Positions 15,943-25,299 of a stretch of 64,000 nt of DNA are shown here, one piece after another. Origin of the DNA: Blautia pseudococcoides (GTDB taxonomy: Bacteria; Bacillota; Clostridia; Lachnospirales; Lachnospiraceae); the NCBI RefSeq assembly GCF_001689125.2, contig NZ_CP015405.2, forward strand, positions 4,366,501 to 4,430,500, read 5' to 3'. The notes under the pieces are model-generated. The model saw only the letters and a list, made by a program, of their open reading frames with translations. It was not told the origin of the DNA and did no database searches. The position numbers were made by a program, and so were the translations under genes. How positions within the stretch are numbered: position 1 is the first letter of the stretch; each line of letters opens with the position of its first letter.

Positions 15943-18900
15943 ATGAAAAAATTAAAAAAACTGGCAGTGATGGCAATGCTCACCATTATTGCAGCAGGGA
16001 CTGGAAATATGGCAGTTTCAGCAGATAATGGGGCAGAAGAACCTGAATTTTTTCTGGAAACAGATAAAGCAGAGTATTCCGGAGATGAATCAATTACAGA
16101 AACCTTTAGGATTCAAAATACTGTTCAAAGCAGTATAACCGGAATCAAAATCCAGGGAAGTATTCCACAGGGATATAAGGAAGATGGCGAAAAAACAGAA
16201 GGGGAAAAGTGGAATCGTGAAATAAAGGAAGTAAAAGCAGGAGCAGAGGCTGAAATAACCGTCTGTTTGGCGAAAGAGAAAACGAAGGAGAATCAAGACC
16301 CATCGGTGACAGAGCCTCCTCAGAAAGGAAAAGAACCCGCAAAATCGGTTGCTCCTCAGGGAAAAGGAGATGCAGCAAAACCCGGGAACAAGCCTTTCAA
16401 AAACGATTCCGTAAAAACGGGAGATTCTAACCAGGTATCCGTGTGGATCGTGTTGGTATTAGTGAGTCTTGGTGTTGTGGCTTTTTGTGTTAAAAAAAAG
16501 AAGGGTAAGGGATTGCTCACATTTATCCTCATAGCTGCGGCAGCGGGAAGCTGTCTGGGGGGGATGGAAACTTCTGTAAAAGCAGAGGAAAGGGAACTGG
16601 CAGAAAGGACAGCAGAGGTAACAAAGAGAATATGGGTCAATGGTGAGGAAATGATGTTGAAGGCAGAAATTTTTTACAAAGTAGAAAAAGAAAGTGAAAA
16701 CAGTACAGATTTATCCCTGGAAGGCTATACGCTGAAATGGGAGGAGAATTTTGACGGAACTGAGCTGGACCGGAGCAATTGGAATGTAGAGCTTCATAAT
16801 CCGGGATGGGTAAACGCGGAGCTGCAGTCTTATGAAGACTCTGCGGAAAATATCTATGTGAAAGATGGTGAACTGGTACTCAAGGCAGTAAAAAAGGTAG
16901 ATGAAAGCGGAGATGTCTCCTATACTTCCGGACGCATCAATACACAGAAAAAACAGGATTATAAATACGGAATGTTTGAAGCAAAGATAAAAGTTCCTGA
17001 AGGGAAAGGATTTTTGCCGGCCTTCTGGATGATGCCTACGGATGAAAATCTTTACGGTCAATGGCCAAAGTGCGGTGAGATTGATATTATGGAAGTCCTT
17101 GGAGACAAGACAGATACTGCACACGGAACACTTCATTTTGGGGAACCCCACACCCAGGATCAGGGAACCTACGTCCTGGAGGAAGGAGATTTTTCTGATG
17201 AATATCATGTATTCTCCTGTGAATGGGAACCCGGAAAAATCCGTTTTTATGTTGATGGAAAACTTTATCATACAGCCCAGAGATGGTTTTCTAAAAAAGA
17301 AGGATTCGGTGAGGTAGCATATCCGGCACCTTATGACCAGCCTTTCTATATGATTTTGAATCTGGCTGTAGGTGGAAGCTGGGTAGGATACCCGGATGAC
17401 AGTACTGCATTTGATGAAAATGCGGAAATGCATGTAGATTACGTCAGAGTATATCAGAAGGATTCTTATGATGAAAATGTGACAAAACCGGATCCTGAAG
17501 AGGTGGATTTGAGAGAACCGGACGCAAGCGGAAACTACTGTATCAACGGTGATTTTTCTTCGGCGGAGGATTTGAATGACAATAAGGACTGGGAATTCCT
17601 ACTGGCTGGTGCAGGAGATGCAGAAGCATTTATTACAGATAACAGAATTTGCATTAAAACGAAAAATCCAGGTGATTTGGATTACAGCGTACAGCTTGTC
17701 CAGGCGGGGCTGCCGATAGAATACGGCAAAAAGTATAAGTTCAGCTTTGATGCGTGGGCAGCACAGGAACGGACTATTTTTACCGGCATAACAGCGCCGG
17801 ATCATAATTTCGGACGTTACCTCCAGGATACAAAGGCTGAACTGAAAACAGAAAAAAGTCATTATGAATATTTCTTTGATATGCGGAGTGAATCAGATGC
17901 AAATGGAAGAATAGAATTCAATCTGGGAAACCAAGGTTCTGCGGCAGATGTATATATCACGAATGTGAGACTGGAACAAGTGGGAGAAGCAGAGGTTCCG
18001 GATGATAAGAAAACGGTGTTACCAGATGGTAATTACGTGTATAACGGAGCATTTCAGGAGGGAAGCAGCCGAATGGACTATTGGGAGGTCCAGGAAGGGG
18101 CAGATGCTGTTGTCACAAATGAGAATAATGTAAGGAGATTAAAAGTTACAGCGCCGGTGGGAACATCTGCTGATAAGCCGGTACTTATTTCACAGAGAGA
18201 ACTGGGTATGGTGGGCGGTACCTCTTATGCACTTAGTTTTACTGCAGAGGGGGATGTGAATAAGCACCTGGGTGTACAGGTGGCCGGTGAAAGTCTTGAA
18301 CCGGCCAGGCTTATAGGTCAGGAGAACAACTATACATACAAATTTACCATTACAGAGGAAAGCAGAGACCGTGATCTGATATTCTTCATTGAGGAGCCAG
18401 GAACCTTTTATCTGGATAATGTCCGTATTGTAGAGGATGAATTGATTAAAAACGGCAGCTTTGATGCCGGATTCGCAGGATATGAATTCTATAAGGATCA
18501 AAGTGCCGATGCCTCGGCAGTGGTGGACAGCCTTAAAGAAGCAAATGCGGCGGATTTTACAATAGGGGATACAGGCGATCAGGCCTGGAAGATTCAACTG
18601 AAGCAGAATAATGTAGAGCTGGAAGAAGGTCAGTGGTACCGGCTTACCCTGGATGCGAAATCCAGTATGGAGCGAGACATAATGTTTGCGATACAGAGGG
18701 ATGGAAGCGCAGATGACAACTGGGATCCATATTCCGGTGAAAAGATTGTAAAACTGGAACAGGAGTATCAGTCCTTCCGGCTGGAATTTCAAATGACAAA
18801 GCCAACGGATCTGAGATCGATTCTGAGCATCTCTATGGGAGCTGTCAACGGGATAAGGATTACGGAGCCACATCAAATAGTGATCGACAACATCAATCTG

Positions 18901-19404
18901 GAAAAGATAGACGAACCTGATGAGCCGGACATCACACCCCCCGTTGTCCCGACACCTGAAGAAGAACTGATTGTTCAGGGGGACTTTTCAGAAGACAACG
19001 GTGTTTGGGAAAAGTACATATTTGATCCCGAATACGGGACCATGCAGATTACAGATGGTAAGTTTATTTGTGAGGTTAAAAATCCCGGCACTGAGGAATG
19101 GCATCTGCAGCTGAAGCAGCATAATCTGTTTCTGGAAAAAGGGGCAGTCTATGAAGTTACCATGCGGATTCAGTCTTCAGCATCCAGAACAGTGAAATGG
19201 GCATTGCTCAGTCAGTCATATGAATGGTATGGCGGAGAGGAACTGGAACTGACAGAGGAGGAGGAAAAACAAGTCTGCTATACCTTTACAGTGGATAAGG
19301 AGAGTGATCCGTCTATAGATTTTGTGTTATCCATGGGGAAAACAGGTGATATCGTACCGGAATCCGTGATTGAAGTGGATGATATCAGTATTATAAAAAA
19401 ATAG
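15943..19404 (+). CDS. Cell-surface GH16 beta-glucanase with carbohydrate-binding modules
   Basis: A 1,153-residue exported protein. It has a signal peptide (1-27, cleavage near VSA), a beta-rich N-terminal domain (30-110) and a Pro/Lys linker. VKTGD (157-161) is followed by a hydrophobic span (165-185), KKKKGKG, and a second span (193-211). The GH16 catalytic domain (about 264-500) has E379-I-D381-I-M-E384, the retaining nucleophile and acid/base motif. Four CBM4/9-like modules follow (about 530-680, 690-820, 825-990, 1000-1150). GH16 members of this type mostly cut beta-1,3- or mixed-linked glucans. The two internal spans would keep both halves outside with a short cytoplasmic turn. It heads the glucan locus. 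Confidence 0.85.
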   Translation: MKKLKKLAVMAMLTIIAAGTGNMAVSADNGAEEPEFFLETDKAEYSGDESITETFRIQNTVQSSITGIKIQGSIPQGYKEDGEKTEGEKWNREIKEVKAGAEAEITVCLAKEKTKENQDPSVTEPPQKGKEPAKSVAPQGKGDAAKPGNKPFKNDSVKTGDSNQVSVWIVLVLVSLGVVAFCVKKKKGKGLLTFILIAAAAGSCLGGMETSVKAEERELAERTAEVTKRIWVNGEEMMLKAEIFYKVEKESENSTDLSLEGYTLKWEENFDGTELDRSNWNVELHNPGWVNAELQSYEDSAENIYVKDGELVLKAVKKVDESGDVSYTSGRINTQKKQDYKYGMFEAKIKVPEGKGFLPAFWMMPTDENLYGQWPKCGEIDIMEVLGDKTDTAHGTLHFGEPHTQDQGTYVLEEGDFSDEYHVFSCEWEPGKIRFYVDGKLYHTAQRWFSKKEGFGEVAYPAPYDQPFYMILNLAVGGSWVGYPDDSTAFDENAEMHVDYVRVYQKDSYDENVTKPDPEEVDLREPDASGNYCINGDFSSAEDLNDNKDWEFLLAGAGDAEAFITDNRICIKTKNPGDLDYSVQLVQAGLPIEYGKKYKFSFDAWAAQERTIFTGITAPDHNFGRYLQDTKAELKTEKSHYEYFFDMRSESDANGRIEFNLGNQGSAADVYITNVRLEQVGEAEVPDDKKTVLPDGNYVYNGAFQEGSSRMDYWEVQEGADAVVTNENNVRRLKVTAPVGTSADKPVLISQRELGMVGGTSYALSFTAEGDVNKHLGVQVAGESLEPARLIGQENNYTYKFTITEESRDRDLIFFIEEPGTFYLDNVRIVEDELIKNGSFDAGFAGYEFYKDQSADASAVVDSLKEANAADFTIGDTGDQAWKIQLKQNNVELEEGQWYRLTLDAKSSMERDIMFAIQRDGSADDNWDPYSGEKIVKLEQEYQSFRLEFQMTKPTDLRSILSISMGAVNGIRITEPHQIVIDNINLEKIDEPDEPDITPPVVPTPEEELIVQGDFSEDNGVWEKYIFDPEYGTMQITDGKFICEVKNPGTEEWHLQLKQHNLFLEKGAVYEVTMRIQSSASRTVKWALLSQSYEWYGGEELELTEEEEKQVCYTFTVDKESDPSIDFVLSMGKTGDIVPESVIEVDDISIIKK

Positions 19405-19405
19405 A

Positions 19406-19434
19406 TTCGGAATAAAAAAGGAATACGGTATAAT
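19406..19434 (+). promoter_or_regulatory. Possible promoter of the GH94 gene
   Basis: TTCGGA (19406-19411), a 17-nt spacer and TATAAT (19429-19434). The -35 is weak; read-through from GH16 is also possible, as no terminator was seen. Confidence 0.4.
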
Positions 19435-19462
19435 AAAAAGCTGCTAGGAGTGTGTGAAAAAT

Positions 19463-21877
19463 ATGAAATATGGATATTTTGATGAAGAAAAAAAGGAATA
19501 TGTGATCACGAGACCGGATACGCCGGCTCCATGGGTTAATTATCTGGGCTCTCCGGAATATGGCGCGATTATCTCCAATAACGCAGGTGGGTACAGCTTT
19601 GAAAAATCAGGTGCCAATGGACGGATTCTGCGCTATGTGTTTAACAATTTTGACCAGCCGGGCCGTTACATCTATATCAGAGATCAGGAAAATAAGGATT
19701 TCTGGTCTGCCTCCTGGCAGCCGGTAGGAAAACCTCAGGATGTATATCAGTGTGAGTGCCGTCATGGAACTGCCTACACGAACATGAGAGCAGAGTACAG
19801 TGAAATCAGTTCGGAGGTACTGTATTATGTACCATTGGGGGCAGCGTATGAGGTGTGGAGACTCCGTCTGACCAACAATTCCGACAGGCCCAGAAACCTA
19901 TGCGTGACAGGATATGCAGAATTTACAAACAACAGTAATTATGAGCAGGATCAGGTGAATCTGCAGTATTCCCAGTTTATTACACAGACAGCTTTCCGTG
20001 GTAACAGAATCTGTCAGATGATACACGCAAACCTGGATCAATTGGAACCCGGGAAAGATGTAGATGATAAGCAGGTGACAGAACGGTTCTTTGGATTGGC
20101 AGGAAATCCGGTTACCTCCTGGTGTGGTGATAAGGATGGATTTTTGGGACGATATCACGGTTATGATGCTCCGAAAGGTGTAATAGAGGGGAAGCTGAGC
20201 TGCCTGCCTAATTATAATGGAAACGGCTGCGGTGCCCTCAGTTCGGATTTCGTCCTTAAACCAGGTGAGGCCAAGGAAGTTGTTTTTGTTCTGGGAATGA
20301 AGAAAGATGCAGAGGTGGAGGAAATTTTAAAAAGATATGAAATTCCGGAAACTGTATGCAGAGAAGAATTTCATAAACTGGTGAAGTATTGGCATGGTTA
20401 TCTGTCACATTTTCAAGTAAAGACACCCAGTCGGGAATTTAATACAATGGTGAATACGTGGAATGCGTACAATTGTTTTATGACCTTTATCTGGTCCAGG
20501 GCAGCATCTTTTATCTACTGTGGACTGAGAAACGGATATGGATATCGGGATACGGTACAGGATATCCAGGGAATCATCCATCTCGCTCCGGATATGGCGT
20601 TGGAGAAAATTCGTTTTATGCTTTCCGCCCAGGCAGACAATGGCGGTGGGCTTCCGCTTGTAAAATTCACGCACAATCCAGGACATGAAGATACGCCGGA
20701 TGATGCTTCCTATGTAAAGGAGACAGGCCATCCGGCATATAGAGCTGATGACGCTTTGTGGCTGTTCCCTACGGTTTATAAATATATTGCTGAGACAGGT
20801 AATATGGATTTCATTGACGAAGTGATTCCATTTGCAAACCGTGGAAAAGCAACTGTTTATGAACATCTGAAACGTGCGGTTAAGTTTTCCATGGATCATC
20901 TGGGGAGACACGGAATGCCTGCAGGGTTATATGCAGACTGGAATGACTGCCTGAGACTTGGAAAAGATGGTGAATCTACATTTGTGGCAATGCAGTTTTA
21001 TTATGCCATGACAATATTGAAAAAATTCGCAAAATATAAAGAAGATGTGGAATATATGGAATTTCTTTGTGAAAGGCAGAAGAAACTTGAGGAACTCATC
21101 CAGAAATTCTGCTGGGATGAGGGGCGATTTATCCGAGGATTCACAGAAAATGGAGAGATAATCGGAAAATCCACTGATCCGGAGGCAAATTTGTGGCTGA
21201 ATCCACAAAGCTGGGCCGTTATCAGCGGGGTGGCAAATGAAGAACAGGCTGATCGGGTATTGGATGTTGTTGAGAAAAGACTGAATACGGAATATGGATT
21301 AGTTTTGATGGATCCACCGTACCATGCACATGCCTTTGACGGAGCACTTGCAGTAATCTACAATCCAGGTACCAAAGAAAATGCGGGTATTTTTTCACAA
21401 TCTCAGGGATGGATCATTCTGGCGGAAGCATTGAGAGGACATGGTGAACGCGCATTTACCTACTTTATGGAAAATGCGCCTGCAGCACAGAATGACAGGG
21501 CAGATATACGTAAATTGGAGCCATATTGTTACGGACAGTTTACAGAAGGAAAAGACAGTCCCAATTTTGGCCGTTCGCATGTGCATTGGCTTACAGGGAC
21601 CGCATCGACGATCATGGTTGGATGTGTGGAAGGAATTCTTGGAATACGTCCGGATTTTTACGGAATCAGGCTTGCCCCGGCTATTCCAAAGGAATGGGAA
21701 GAATATGAAGTAGAAAAAGATTTCAGAGGCTGTCATCTTCATATTAAGGTAAAGAATCCGGGGCATGTGGAATCGGGCTGTGAAAAACTGGTGGTTAATG
21801 GGAACGTGGTTACTGGCAGTTATATTCCGGCGGACCTCTTAACAGAGCAGACGGACATTGAATTGTTTATTTCATAA
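19463..21877 (+). CDS. GH94 glycoside phosphorylase (cellobiose/laminaribiose phosphorylase-like)
   Basis: An 804-residue cytoplasmic enzyme of GH94, which splits a beta-glucosidic bond with phosphate to give alpha-glucose-1-phosphate. Domain order fits: N-terminal beta-sandwich (1-270), helical linker, (alpha/alpha)6 barrel (about 310-720) and a C-terminal sheet. The DWND motif (D492-D495) carries the expected catalytic Asp. Length is close to cellobiose phosphorylase (about 810). Linkage preference cannot be read from the sequence; beta-1,3 is suggested by the GH16 neighbour. AGGAG lies 12 nt before this ATG, while an in-frame GTG at 19454 would be only 3 nt away. Its stop is 8 bp from the end of the convergent AraC gene. 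Confidence 0.85.
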   Translation: MKYGYFDEEKKEYVITRPDTPAPWVNYLGSPEYGAIISNNAGGYSFEKSGANGRILRYVFNNFDQPGRYIYIRDQENKDFWSASWQPVGKPQDVYQCECRHGTAYTNMRAEYSEISSEVLYYVPLGAAYEVWRLRLTNNSDRPRNLCVTGYAEFTNNSNYEQDQVNLQYSQFITQTAFRGNRICQMIHANLDQLEPGKDVDDKQVTERFFGLAGNPVTSWCGDKDGFLGRYHGYDAPKGVIEGKLSCLPNYNGNGCGALSSDFVLKPGEAKEVVFVLGMKKDAEVEEILKRYEIPETVCREEFHKLVKYWHGYLSHFQVKTPSREFNTMVNTWNAYNCFMTFIWSRAASFIYCGLRNGYGYRDTVQDIQGIIHLAPDMALEKIRFMLSAQADNGGGLPLVKFTHNPGHEDTPDDASYVKETGHPAYRADDALWLFPTVYKYIAETGNMDFIDEVIPFANRGKATVYEHLKRAVKFSMDHLGRHGMPAGLYADWNDCLRLGKDGESTFVAMQFYYAMTILKKFAKYKEDVEYMEFLCERQKKLEELIQKFCWDEGRFIRGFTENGEIIGKSTDPEANLWLNPQSWAVISGVANEEQADRVLDVVEKRLNTEYGLVLMDPPYHAHAFDGALAVIYNPGTKENAGIFSQSQGWIILAEALRGHGERAFTYFMENAPAAQNDRADIRKLEPYCYGQFTEGKDSPNFGRSHVHWLTGTASTIMVGCVEGILGIRPDFYGIRLAPAIPKEWEEYEVEKDFRGCHLHIKVKNPGHVESGCEKLVVNGNVVTGSYIPADLLTEQTDIELFIS

Positions 21878-21885
21878 CAATTTGA

Positions 21886-22626
21886 TCACCACATGGCTTT
21901 ATAGTATTTCTCACGATACTTTTTGGGGGTCATGCCGGTGAAATTTTCAAAGGTATGAATAAAATGACTTTGAGAAGAAAAGGACAGGTAGTGTGCAATA
22001 TCCACAAAACTTTTATCAGAATAACGTAATAAGTGAGTGGCCTTTTCTATTTTTTTCTCACGAATATAATCGCTTACAGAGATACCGAGATTTTCTTTAA
22101 AAACCCGGGATAAATAACCGGTGGAAAGACCAGTACACTCTGCAAGAGATTGAATGGTAATGCGTTCTTTAATGTGGCTGTAAATATAATCAACGCATTG
22201 CATTACCGGTTTAGAAATAATGCTTTGTTTCTGAAGAAGTATCATCTTACCGGTAAAGTCTCTGGCCATAGTATGATGCAGTTCAGATACTTGTTCAATA
22301 CTGGTACAGGAGTCCATCTTTAAAATATAAAAATCGCTTAAACGATATGCCTGCTCTGCTTCCAGCCCCCCTTCAATACAGTATCTTGTGATAAAGGCGG
22401 CTGTGACAACAAAATGGTATTTTATATTGGTAAGTGGATTTTTTGAGAGGACTCCCACACCGGCCGGATTGGTGAAAGCTCCTTCGTCGCAGTTTTTGTT
22501 TACAGCTTCCATATCACCGGATTTTACAGCATTATAAAAATGATATTCTTCAATGATGGAGCGGTGTTCAATATCACGTTCAATATTACTTAATTCGGTT
22601 TTACACCAGTCTTTGGATAAAGTCAT
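21886..22626 (-). CDS. AraC-family transcriptional regulator
   Basis: A 246-residue regulator with the double HTH of the AraC family in its last 100 residues (IQSLAECTGLSTGYLSRVFKENLGISVSDYIREKKIEKATHLL, then SQSHFIHTFENFTGMTPKKYREKY). The N-terminal 140 residues are not the usual cupin; they look helical and resemble the YSIRK/DUF-type sensor regions of Firmicutes AraC proteins. The start at 22626 follows GGAGGT by 5 nt; an earlier in-frame ATG at 22638 lies before that site. It sits between the GH94 and importer genes and probably controls both glucan promoters. Confidence 0.85.
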   Translation of the reverse strand: MTLSKDWCKTELSNIERDIEHRSIIEEYHFYNAVKSGDMEAVNKNCDEGAFTNPAGVGVLSKNPLTNIKYHFVVTAAFITRYCIEGGLEAEQAYRLSDFYILKMDSCTSIEQVSELHHTMARDFTGKMILLQKQSIISKPVMQCVDYIYSHIKERITIQSLAECTGLSTGYLSRVFKENLGISVSDYIREKKIEKATHLLRYSDKSFVDIAHYLSFSSQSHFIHTFENFTGMTPKKYREKYYKAMW

Positions 22627-22762
22627 ATTTACCTCCATCTTTTCGTATTTTCTGACCTTTGAGGAGAACTGTCTTTCCCCTCATATACGTTAGATCAAGG
22701 AAGAGTTTTTTTAATTATGACATAAAAGCCATGTTTTCTCAATGAGAAAATATTCAAGATAT

Positions 22763-22801
22763 GTCATGAATTTGATATTTTATTAAGAATTGTAATATAC
22801 C
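22763..22801 (+). promoter_or_regulatory. Promoter of the sugar ABC importer, shared with GH16
   Basis: GTCATGAAT, TTGATA (22772-22777), an 18-nt spacer and TATACC (22796-22801), matching the GH16 promoter block at 15852-15890 almost base for base. An alternative -10 TAATAT overlaps at 22793. Confidence 0.6.
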
Positions 22802-22886
22802 AACAGAAAAAAATAAGTTATAATTCAATCACCTCAAGGACAATAAGGCAGATACCTTAGGAAAAATAAATAGGAGGATATAGGAA

Positions 22887-24269
22887 ATGAACAAGAAAAT
22901 TGTAAGCATTTTTATGACAGCAACTATAGTTGCCGGTACACTTGCAGGTTGTGGAGGCGCATCGGATTCCCAAAATACAGCAGATGCATCTGGAGAAGAA
23001 GGAAAAATTATTAATATTTATAGTTGGAATGATGAATTCCGCCAGCGTGTGGAAGCAGTTTATCCTGAAGTGAAAGAAACTTCTAAAGATGGAACAGTAA
23101 CAACTTTAAATGATGGTACAGAAATCCATTGGGTTGTAAATCCCAATCAGGATGGAGTTTATCAGCAGAAATTAGATGAAGCACTACTTAAACAGGCAGA
23201 TGCAGCAGCAGATGAAAAAATAGATATCTTTTTATCAGAAACAGATTATGTAAATAAATACACAGATGCAGATGCGGGTGCTGCTATGGCACTTAAAGAT
23301 ATTGGTATTGATCCGGATAAAGATCTTGCGGACCAATATGATTTTACAAAAGTAACAGCATCTGATGCAGACGGTGTGCAGAGAGGTTCTACGTGGCAAT
23401 GCTGCCCCGGCTTGTTAGTATATCGGCGGGATATTGCAAAAGAGGTATTTGGTACAGACGATCCGGGGGCAATCGGTGAAAAGACAAAGGACTGGGATGC
23501 CATGAAAGCCACAGCAAATGAACTGAGTGCAAAAGGCTATTATGCACTTTCTTCTTATGCGGACACGTTCCGTCTGTATGGAAATAGTATTGAACAGCCA
23601 TGGGTTAAAAATGGTGAGACAACTATCAGAGTCGACCAGAAGATCATGGACTGGGTAAATAATTCTAAAGAATGGCTGGATGCGGGATATTTTAATAAAA
23701 CTGTTAAAGGCCAGTTTAATGACGACTGGAATAAGGCAATGGGTTCAGAGTCAAAAGTATTTGCATTCCTCCTACCGGCGTGGGGAACAGATTTTGTTTT
23801 AAATCCTAACTGGGATGGAGAAGCTGGTGCATGGGCTGTTACCACTCCTCCGCAAGAGTATAACTGGGGGGGTTCCTATGTACATGCTGCAACAGGTACA
23901 GACAATGTTGAACATGTAAAGGATATTATTCTTGCAGTAACTGCCGATAAGGATAACCTGTTGAAAATTTCAAAAGATTATTCGGATTTTACAAATACCA
24001 AGAAAGGTATGCAGGAGGCTGCAAAAGATGACAGCTTTGCGTCTGACTTCCTGGGTGGACAAAATCCATTTGAATATTATGCACCGGTTGCCGAAAATAT
24101 TAAAATCGCACCGCTCTCTGCATATGATCAGGGATGTGTTGAATTGATCCAGAACGCTTTCAGCGATTATTTCCAGGGGAAAGTTGATTTTGAAAAGGCA
24201 AAAGCGAACTTTGAAACGGCAGTAAAAGAACGTTATCCGGATATTACGGAGATTCATTGGCCGGAATAA
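22887..24269 (+). CDS. Sugar ABC transporter substrate-binding lipoprotein
   Basis: A 460-residue lipoprotein. The signal peptide ends in the lipobox L-A-G-C22, so the mature protein is lipid-anchored on the outer face of the membrane. The rest has the class I carbohydrate-binding protein pattern (IINIYSWNDEFRQRVEAVYPEV near the N-terminus, aromatic-rich binding cleft). AGGAGG lies 9 nt before the ATG. Two permease genes follow; no ATPase gene is present, so a shared MsmK/UgpC-type ATPase elsewhere is expected, as is common in Firmicutes. The ligand is inferred to be a beta-gluco-oligosaccharide. Confidence 0.88.
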   Translation: MNKKIVSIFMTATIVAGTLAGCGGASDSQNTADASGEEGKIINIYSWNDEFRQRVEAVYPEVKETSKDGTVTTLNDGTEIHWVVNPNQDGVYQQKLDEALLKQADAAADEKIDIFLSETDYVNKYTDADAGAAMALKDIGIDPDKDLADQYDFTKVTASDADGVQRGSTWQCCPGLLVYRRDIAKEVFGTDDPGAIGEKTKDWDAMKATANELSAKGYYALSSYADTFRLYGNSIEQPWVKNGETTIRVDQKIMDWVNNSKEWLDAGYFNKTVKGQFNDDWNKAMGSESKVFAFLLPAWGTDFVLNPNWDGEAGAWAVTTPPQEYNWGGSYVHAATGTDNVEHVKDIILAVTADKDNLLKISKDYSDFTNTKKGMQEAAKDDSFASDFLGGQNPFEYYAPVAENIKIAPLSAYDQGCVELIQNAFSDYFQGKVDFEKAKANFETAVKERYPDITEIHWPE

Positions 24270-24276
24270 AAATCAT

Positions 24277-24307
24277 ATACTGTGAGGCGCTTGCTGCCTC
24301 ACAGTAT
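24277..24307 (+). other. Perfect hairpin between binding-protein and permease genes
   Basis: The 12-bp perfect stem ATACTGTGAGGC / GCCTCACAGTAT (24277-24288 / 24296-24307) has a 7-nt loop and no T-run. In ABC operons such hairpins often protect the upstream mRNA or dampen read-through, giving more binding protein than permease; that role is inferred here. Confidence 0.65.
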
Positions 24308-24333
24308 AGTTTATATGAAAGGAATGTGATCTT

Positions 24334-25299
24334 ATGAAATCGAAACGAAAAAGCCTGAAATACGCAAAATGGGGATATATTTTTATTCTTCCATTCTTTC
24401 TGTCTTTTTTAATTTTTTCGTTGATTCCTCTGATAGATACAGTACGATACAGTTTTTATGAATTTTACCGTTCAGGAATCAAAGAAATTGGACCGAATTT
24501 TATCGGATTAGAAAATTATAAAGCGCTATTAGATTCGGATATGCTGAAATATGCAGGAAATACTTTGATTTTGTGGCTGATTGGATTTATTCCACAGATA
24601 GTGATTGCCTTGCTGCTGGCATCCTGGTTTGTTGATATCCGAATGAAAATTCATGCAAAACAGTTTTTTAAAGTGGTTATTTATCTGCCCAATTTGATTA
24701 TGGCATCAGCATTTGCGATGCTTTTTTTCACGATGTTTTCTACGAATGGCCCGATCAATTCAATTCTGACATCCATGGGAATGAAGAATCCCATAGATTT
24801 TATGGGGTCTACATTTGGGACCAGATCTTTGATCGGACTTATGAATTTTTTAATGTGGTTTGGCAATTCCACAATTATGCTTATGGCAGCAATTATGGGA
24901 ATCAGTCCGGATATATTTGAGGCATCGGAGCTGGATGGCTGTAACGGCAGACAGCGCTTTTTTAAGATTACATTACCTCTTATCCGACCGATTCTTGCAT
25001 ACACATTGATTACTTCTGTTATCGGCGGTCTTCAGATGTTTGATGTTCCGCAGATTTTAACGAATGGTCAGGGAAGTCCAGATCGTACCTCCATGACTTT
25101 AATCATGTTCTTAAATAGTCATCTGAAGAGTAAAAATTATGGTATGGCAGGTGCTTTATCAATGTATTTGTTTGTTGTTAGCGGAATATTGTGTTTTATT
25201 GTCTATCGGATGACAAATGGAGTAGATTCGGATGAATTTTCAAAATCTATGAAAAAATATGAAAAAGCACACAAACTGAGGAGGAAAAAGAGACTGTGA
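24334..25299 (+). CDS. Sugar ABC transporter permease (MalF/UgpA type)
   Basis: A 321-residue inner-membrane permease with six expected helices; the first is at about 12-34 (YIFILPFFLSFLIFSLIPLI). The EAA loop EASELDGCNGRQRFFKITLPLIRP near residue 200 is the contact for the ATPase. It overlaps the next gene by 4 bp (GTGA) and is translated from AAAGGAATG upstream of the ATG. The C-terminal tail is Lys/Arg-rich. Confidence 0.9.
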   Translation: MKSKRKSLKYAKWGYIFILPFFLSFLIFSLIPLIDTVRYSFYEFYRSGIKEIGPNFIGLENYKALLDSDMLKYAGNTLILWLIGFIPQIVIALLLASWFVDIRMKIHAKQFFKVVIYLPNLIMASAFAMLFFTMFSTNGPINSILTSMGMKNPIDFMGSTFGTRSLIGLMNFLMWFGNSTIMLMAAIMGISPDIFEASELDGCNGRQRFFKITLPLIRPILAYTLITSVIGGLQMFDVPQILTNGQGSPDRTSMTLIMFLNSHLKSKNYGMAGALSMYLFVVSGILCFIVYRMTNGVDSDEFSKSMKKYEKAHKLRRKKRL

